A stretch of 37,947 bases of DNA from Betaproteobacteria bacterium (GTDB lineage Bacteria; Pseudomonadota; Gammaproteobacteria; Burkholderiales; Thiobacillaceae): assembly GCA_020061585.1 (NCBI GenBank), contig JAGUXX010000321.1, positions 1 through 37,947 on the forward strand, in the 5' to 3' direction. Made by a program: the position numbers and the translations under genes. Below are positions 34,136-37,947 of the stretch, in pieces (the first letter of the stretch is position 1; every line of letters starts with the position of its first letter). The notes beneath the pieces are model-generated. The model saw only the letters and a program-made list of their open reading frames with translations, had not been told where the DNA came from and searched no databases.

Positions 34136-35080
34136 TTATTTACCCTCGAACTGAATGTAGGTCTGGTTGATATTGCGTTTGTGCCAGCCGTCGTAATGCT
34201 GCAGGTGATGAAATTGCGGCTGATCGGCGAGTCGTTCGGTCACCGCGTCGAGCGGTTCCCAATCACGCGCGGCGGGAATGACGTTGTCGGCCAGGAAATC
34301 CAGATAATTGCCGGTGTCGTGCCGCGCTTTGGCCAGATCACCGGGGTTGCCGTGGCCGGGTACGACGATCTTCGCCGGCAGTTGTTCCATCATCCGGAAG
34401 CTGTCGCGCCAGGCATCCACCGGGCTGTGCGGCCAGACGCCGAGCATGCGGTCGTGGAACACGATGTCGCCGGCGAACAGCACACCGGCGTGTGGCAGCA
34501 GCAGCACCGCGTCGCCGCGATAGTGCGCGTCACCCAGCCAGCGCAGTTGAAAGGCCATGCCGCCCAGTTCGAATTCGGCGAAATCGGCCCGCATCGGCGC
34601 CGGCGCGGTCAACGGCGTGGTGCCCTCGAAGCGGTCTTTCAATACGTTTTGCAGTAACGCGACATGGTTGTCGGCGTAGTGTTTCTGCCCGTTCACCGTG
34701 CGTTGCAGCGCGATGATGCGCGCGCCCTGGTCGGCGAAATAGGCGTTACCCAGCCAGCGGTGATCCTGCACGCCGATGTTGAACACCCAACGGATCGGCA
34801 GATCGGTCACCGAGCGCACGGCGGCCTCGATCAACGCCGCGCCTTGCCGTGAAGCGCCGCTGTCGATCAATGCAACACCGCTGCGGGTGACGACAAAGCC
34901 CAGGTTGTTGTTCAGCGCGTGGTTTTCATAGGTGCGGTTATTGGTCGGGCCGATCAGGGCGTAGACGCCGTCGGCGAGTTTTTGCGGGATGAGTTCGAAG
35001 GCCTGTACCGGGCTGAGCGTGATCGCCAGCATGCCCAGTAGCAAAGTGAAGGTGTTCAAAAGTGCGTGTAGCGATGCCAT
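34136..35080 (-). CDS. SoxH-like MBL-fold protein lacking the first zinc histidines
   Basis: The ATG at 35080 follows GAGGT and opens a signal peptide (LLLGMLAITLSPVQAF), giving 314 residues; the 35149 start is rejected. The metallo-beta-lactamase fold is clear: LIDSGAS, GVLFAGDIVFHD and VVPGHGNPGD. At the metal motif, normally HxHxDH, the sequence is NIGVQDH (residues 101-107): both first histidines are absent and only DH is left, followed by RWLGN. Such NxGxQDHRWLGN variants appear to form their own branch. The protein is probably periplasmic. Its partner set here is two rhodaneses and a porin, suggesting sulfur-compound handling. Confidence 0.87.
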   Translation of the reverse strand: MASLHALLNTFTLLLGMLAITLSPVQAFELIPQKLADGVYALIGPTNNRTYENHALNNNLGFVVTRSGVALIDSGASRQGAALIEAAVRSVTDLPIRWVFNIGVQDHRWLGNAYFADQGARIIALQRTVNGQKHYADNHVALLQNVLKDRFEGTTPLTAPAPMRADFAEFELGGMAFQLRWLGDAHYRGDAVLLLPHAGVLFAGDIVFHDRMLGVWPHSPVDAWRDSFRMMEQLPAKIVVPGHGNPGDLAKARHDTGNYLDFLADNVIPAARDWEPLDAVTERLADQPQFHHLQHYDGWHKRNINQTYIQFEGK

Positions 35081-35157
35081 GGCAACCTCGTAATCAAGCC
35101 GTCTTGCGTGTGGACTTCTTGATGCTGAACCATCGGGTCGAAAATTCAACCTTGATT

Positions 35158-35181
35158 AAAAAAGGGTCGCGCGCGCGGCCC
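35158..35181 (-). terminator. Terminator after the porin gene
   Basis: On the minus strand, GGGCCGCGCGCGCGACCC forms a GC hairpin (35164-35181) followed by TTTTTT (35163-35158). It sits about 60 bp past the porin stop codon and upstream of the MBL-fold gene, so the two genes need not be on one transcript. Confidence 0.65.
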
Positions 35182-35240
35182 GAAATCGCTCTGTAACCAA
35201 GTGACAGGATGGTCGATATGACCTTCCTGTCAGCAACGAC

Positions 35241-36431
35241 TTACTTGCCGAAATAGGCGTTCACGCCGGCCGTAAACACGTTGAAGTCCTTGGCGGGGGT
35301 TGCGCCAAATGCATCTTCAGAGCGATTTACGTAAGCCACGAAAACATCGGAGGTCTTGTTGAGCGGGTAACGAGCGCCCAGGCTCCAGGTGTCGATGTCG
35401 CGGCTGGAGTACTGCGTGGCATCTCGGTTTTGCGCAAGCGTGGCAATCAAGCGTGCTTTGCCTAGCTTGTAAATGCCATTGATGTACATATTCTTGCCCA
35501 GACCGATATCTTCGACGTCTTCATACATCACCGATACGGACCAGGGGCCTGGGTTATAGCGTCCCGCAACCTGCCAACCGCTGTCGTTGTGCATCTTGGT
35601 GTTGGCAACGAAAGGGGTGCCGCTACCAATGCGGTCGGAGTCGATATCAATCCAGTCCACACCGACATACCAAGGGCCTTGCTCGAACTTCATCCCAAGG
35701 CCGCTTGCCGTGCCACCTTGAAAGTTGGTCAGCGGGTTGGCGTTGTGTATGTTGTTCGTTTCGCCATCAAGCTGCTGCGAATGCCAAACCGCGGCTGTGA
35801 AACCGCCGCCGAACTTGGGCGATACATAGTCGAACGCATTGTTGAAATAGCTGGAATGCAGCGACGATGAGCCGAGGCGGCCACCGTAACCACGTGATTG
35901 CGGTTGCAGATCAAGCCAAGGGTCGATTTTGGTCAACGTCGCCTTGTAGGGGACGCCCAGTCGACCCAGACGAAGTTTGCCCCAACCACCCTGCAGGCCG
36001 GCGTAACCTTCGCGAAAATCGATGTCATTGGTGACGTCGTCGGCGGCGCCATAGCGCATTTCGGCTTGATATATCAGGTCGGTGCCCTCGAACATGGTGG
36101 GCGTGGTGCCCTTCAAGCCAAAATAGGAGGCGTTGCTTTTCAAGGTGGTGCCCTTGGAGCCGTTGCCGAAATCGTCCGAGTAGTTGTCTACCGACACCTG
36201 CACCCGGCCGTAAACCTGAAGCGCCTTATCTCGCGCCTTGGTTTCGGTTTCGGTCTTGACCTGTTTCTCGCCTTGCGCGGCCAGTTTCTTGGTCATCGCC
36301 TCGATCTGCGCCTGCATCAGTTTCATCTGTTCCTGCATCTGGCGCAGCACGGCGGCGTCGTCGGCCATCGCCGGGGCGATCAGGCCGGCGGCCAGGATCG
36401 CGGATAGAACGGGTTTCATGTTGAATTGCAT
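35241..36431 (-). CDS. Gram-negative porin
   Basis: The 396-residue protein has a signal peptide (MKPVLSAILAAGLIAPAMA). A coiled-coil-prone stretch of about 45 residues follows (AVLRQMQEQMKLMQAQIEAMTKKLAAQGE), then a beta barrel that begins LQVYGRVQVSVDNY. Alternating strands such as YFGLKGTT, IYQAEMRYGA, FREGYAGLQGGWGKLRLGRLGVPYKA (the eyelet-loop region) and a C-terminal NVFTAGVNAYFGK are typical of the betaproteobacterial general porin family. The N-terminal coiled coil is unusual for that family and may tether the barrel to the cell wall or trimerise it. It lies downstream of a secreted rhodanese on the same strand. Confidence 0.92.
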   Translation of the reverse strand: MQFNMKPVLSAILAAGLIAPAMADDAAVLRQMQEQMKLMQAQIEAMTKKLAAQGEKQVKTETETKARDKALQVYGRVQVSVDNYSDDFGNGSKGTTLKSNASYFGLKGTTPTMFEGTDLIYQAEMRYGAADDVTNDIDFREGYAGLQGGWGKLRLGRLGVPYKATLTKIDPWLDLQPQSRGYGGRLGSSSLHSSYFNNAFDYVSPKFGGGFTAAVWHSQQLDGETNNIHNANPLTNFQGGTASGLGMKFEQGPWYVGVDWIDIDSDRIGSGTPFVANTKMHNDSGWQVAGRYNPGPWSVSVMYEDVEDIGLGKNMYINGIYKLGKARLIATLAQNRDATQYSSRDIDTWSLGARYPLNKTSDVFVAYVNRSEDAFGATPAKDFNVFTAGVNAYFGK

Positions 36432-36453
36432 TGTTTTTCCTCAGGTGGGTTGA

Positions 36454-36505
36454 CCCATGACCAAACCGATCATGGGTGTAGCGGCGGCGCCGAGGACGCC
36501 GCCGC
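36454..36505. other. Two tandem hairpins between rhodanese and porin genes
   Basis: CCCATGA/TCATGGG (36454-36476, 9-nt loop) is followed by GCGGCGGCG/CGCCGCCGC (36481-36505). There is no T-tract. They could act as an attenuator or processing site that gives the porin gene a different message level from the rhodanese gene. Confidence 0.45.
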
Positions 36506-36528
36506 AATCGGACGCTGACGCGTGTCGA

Positions 36529-37086
36529 TTACTTGTTCGGATAGACGTGGTTGGCGTTGGGCACGACCTTGTACGGATGGCCCTGGTCTTTCCAGACGGT
36601 GATGCCGCCCGGGGCGCGGTAGACGTTGGTGTAGCCGAGTTTCTTCGCCCAGACGGCGGCGTTATGCGAACGGCCGCACTTGGTGAAACCGCAATAGATG
36701 ACGATCTTCTTGTTCAGATCCGGGCCTAGCACCTTGCGGTAGTCGGCTTGGGTCGGGGCGCCGTCGGCAACGTCCTTTTCCCAGACGCCGGCCATGTTGG
36801 ATTGAAAACCGAAATTGATGGCGCCGTCGATGTAGCCCATTTCGAATTCCCACTTCGGATGCGCGTCGATCAGGACGAAATCCTCCTTGGCGTCGAGCAT
36901 CGCTTTGACGTCGGCGATCTTGATCAGCTTGTAGCCGCCTTGCACGGTTTCATTGGCGACTTTCAGGGCCACCATTTCCACGTCGGTTTCCATCTGGATG
37001 CTGGTCAGGGCGAAGGCGCTGGTTCCGACCAGGGTCATGCCGGCAAACATGGCGGCGGCAAGGGCGTTTTTGAAGTTGAGTTGCAT
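36529..37086 (-). CDS. Secreted single-domain rhodanese
   Basis: The 185-residue protein has a signal peptide (ALAAAMFAGMTLVGTSAFA). The rhodanese domain contains FVLIDAHPKWEFEMGYIDGAINF and the active-site loop YCGFTKCGRSHNAA with C132 as the probable nucleophile; a second cysteine, C137, lies in the same loop and could form a disulfide with it. It is upstream of the porin gene on the same strand. The Crp/Fnr gene lies 92 bp upstream and may control it. Function: periplasmic sulfane-sulfur transfer, inferred from fold. Confidence 0.9.
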   Translation of the reverse strand: MQLNFKNALAAAMFAGMTLVGTSAFALTSIQMETDVEMVALKVANETVQGGYKLIKIADVKAMLDAKEDFVLIDAHPKWEFEMGYIDGAINFGFQSNMAGVWEKDVADGAPTQADYRKVLGPDLNKKIVIYCGFTKCGRSHNAAVWAKKLGYTNVYRAPGGITVWKDQGHPYKVVPNANHVYPNK

Positions 37087-37169
37087 GGGTTGTCTCCTGT
37101 CGATATGGACGATTCGCCGAGGGGTTCGCGCGAACCGGTGAAACTAATCAGGCTCTGTCAGTGAAAACA

Positions 37170-37181
37170 TGATCCTGATCA
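37170..37181. promoter_or_regulatory. Candidate Crp/Fnr-type operator
   Basis: TGATCCTGATCA is a 12-bp palindrome about 85 bp upstream of the rhodanese start, overlapping the end of the Crp/Fnr gene. It is similar to, but not the same as, the TTGAT-N4-ATCAA box. Evidence is by eye only. Confidence 0.35.
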
Positions 37182-37814
37182 GGGTTGCGGCGGTATTTCT
37201 TCCCGCGCCGGTAGCAAGGTCAGTTTGCGGCTATCCCGCGTCACCCGGCCTTCGGCTTCCAGTTCGGCTACCGTGCGATACAGCGTTTCCGGTTCCAGCG
37301 CCAGTTCGCCGGCCAGTTCGGCCAGGCTGCTGGCCAGGTCGACGCAGCCGCTGCTGCCGCCTTCGCAGGCCAGGTAATGCAGGACGCGGTCGCGCGCGCG
37401 TTTCAGCCGCACCCGTTCATAACGCGAGCATTGCTTGCGCGCTTGTTTGGCCAAGGCCATCGCGAACGCCAGCGCGAAGTCGCCGTCCTCGCGCAGCGCC
37501 TGACGCAGCGCGTCGACCGGCAGCAGCGCGATCCGGCTGGGGCAAACCGCGACGCCATCGCAGACATAGGCGGGAGAGGCCAGCGCCGATTCGGCGAAGA
37601 ACTCACCGGCCTTGCTGCGCACCATGACGCACTCGGCGCCATCGATGTGCGCGCGTACCGCCTTCATTTCACCGGTCAGCACGTAAACCAGGGAGGTCAC
37701 CGCCTCGCCATGGCGAAACAGGACTTCGCCCTTGTTCAGCGGCACCACGCGCAGCGTCGCCGCCAAAGTGGCCGGCAGGAAGTCGGGTAACTGGAAAGCG
37801 GGGGAGCGGGGCAT
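37179..37814 (-). CDS. Crp/Fnr-family transcription regulator
   Basis: The ATG at 37814 gives 211 residues; the longer frame to 37931 reads through the MITE-like repeat. The N-terminal sensory beta roll includes VPLNKGEVLFRHGEAVTSLVYVLTGEMK, and the C-terminal winged helix includes SLAELAGELALEPETLYRTVAELEAEGRVTRD. It lacks the FNR cysteine cluster. It shares the overall plan with the regulator at 30761 but is clearly a different protein. Its stop is 92 bp from the start of the rhodanese gene on the same strand, making the rhodanese-porin set a likely target. Confidence 0.88.
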   Translation of the reverse strand: MPRSPAFQLPDFLPATLAATLRVVPLNKGEVLFRHGEAVTSLVYVLTGEMKAVRAHIDGAECVMVRSKAGEFFAESALASPAYVCDGVAVCPSRIALLPVDALRQALREDGDFALAFAMALAKQARKQCSRYERVRLKRARDRVLHYLACEGGSSGCVDLASSLAELAGELALEPETLYRTVAELEAEGRVTRDSRKLTLLPAREEIPPQP

Positions 37815-37846
37815 GCGTGCTGCCGTAAGAGGAATCCGGGAACCGC

Positions 37847-37947
37847 TGGTGTGGTGTTGCACGCTATCCGGCCCATAAAACGGCGGCTTTTCCCGCCATG
37901 CGTCGTTGCGAGCCCTTGCCGTATACCCCATACGGCCGCGGGCTCGC
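37847..37947. mobile_element. MITE-like element, second copy (cut by window edge)
   Basis: It starts CTGGTGTGGTGTTGCACGC, continues with TATCCGGCCCATAAAACGG, and shares the core GCCATGCGTCGTTGC and the CCGTATACCCCATACGG palindrome with the copy at 30500-30667. The right inverted repeat would lie beyond the window. It is upstream of a Crp/Fnr gene, as the first copy is. Confidence 0.8.

Overview
The window is about 38 kb of GC-rich DNA from a Gram-negative proteobacterium. A betaproteobacterium, probably a sulfur-metabolising one, fits best: a Gram-negative-type general porin, cytochromes c4 and c5, YcgR, secreted rhodaneses and the engB/cytochrome c4 neighbourhood all point that way. The lineage is inferred from gene content alone.

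Left flank (1-4082): the 3' end of a GlcD-type FAD-linked oxidase gene, a membrane haem-binding DUF3365/Tll0287-like protein, a GIY-YIG protein, and a CBS-domain protein translationally coupled to an ArsB/NhaD-type ion transporter.

Centre (4083-21837): a large type III-B CRISPR-Cas island. It starts with a 33-repeat, 32-spacer array (37-bp repeats), read as transcribed on the minus strand from a short leader at 6378-6436. Next comes a minus-strand adaptation block with two cas1-like and two cas2 genes in mirror order (cas2a-cas1a-cas1b-cas2b). A divergent plus-strand operon follows: cas6, an NE0113-family ring-nuclease-like gene, a Csx1/Csx2 CARF-HEPN ribonuclease gene, cmr1, cmr2 (cas10), cmr3, a RhuM-Fic gene, cmr4, cmr5, cmr6 and csx16. 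Expected logic: Cas6 cuts pre-crRNA, the Cmr complex binds target RNA, the Cas10 GGDD palm makes cyclic oligoadenylate, the CARF-HEPN protein degrades RNA, and ring nucleases shut the signal off. Three oddities stand out: the doubled and partly degenerate Cas1 set, the RhuM-Fic gene inside the cmr operon, and a TGA nonsense codon early in csx16.

The right edge of the island abuts a 5'-truncated FIST gene and a short remnant of a response-regulator receiver domain. This suggests the island replaced part of an older FIST/hybrid-kinase locus. Ordinary chromosomal genes follow: ycgR (PilZ), hemB, engB, cytochrome c4, rep helicase, a dihaem cytochrome c5 and tRNA-Arg(CCG).

The right end (29290-37947) is rich in thiol and sulfur functions, nearly all on the minus strand. 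It holds a DUF4395 membrane protein with a secreted thioredoxin-fold-like protein, TetR-TlpA-small thioredoxin, a two-domain periplasmic rhodanese, a SoxH-like metallo-beta-lactamase-fold protein missing its usual zinc histidines, a porin and a single-domain rhodanese. Two Crp/Fnr regulators are present, each next to a copy of a MITE-like inverted-repeat element. Several families of palindromic repeats are scattered through the window, and two have entered coding sequence (cas1a and cmr1) in frame.
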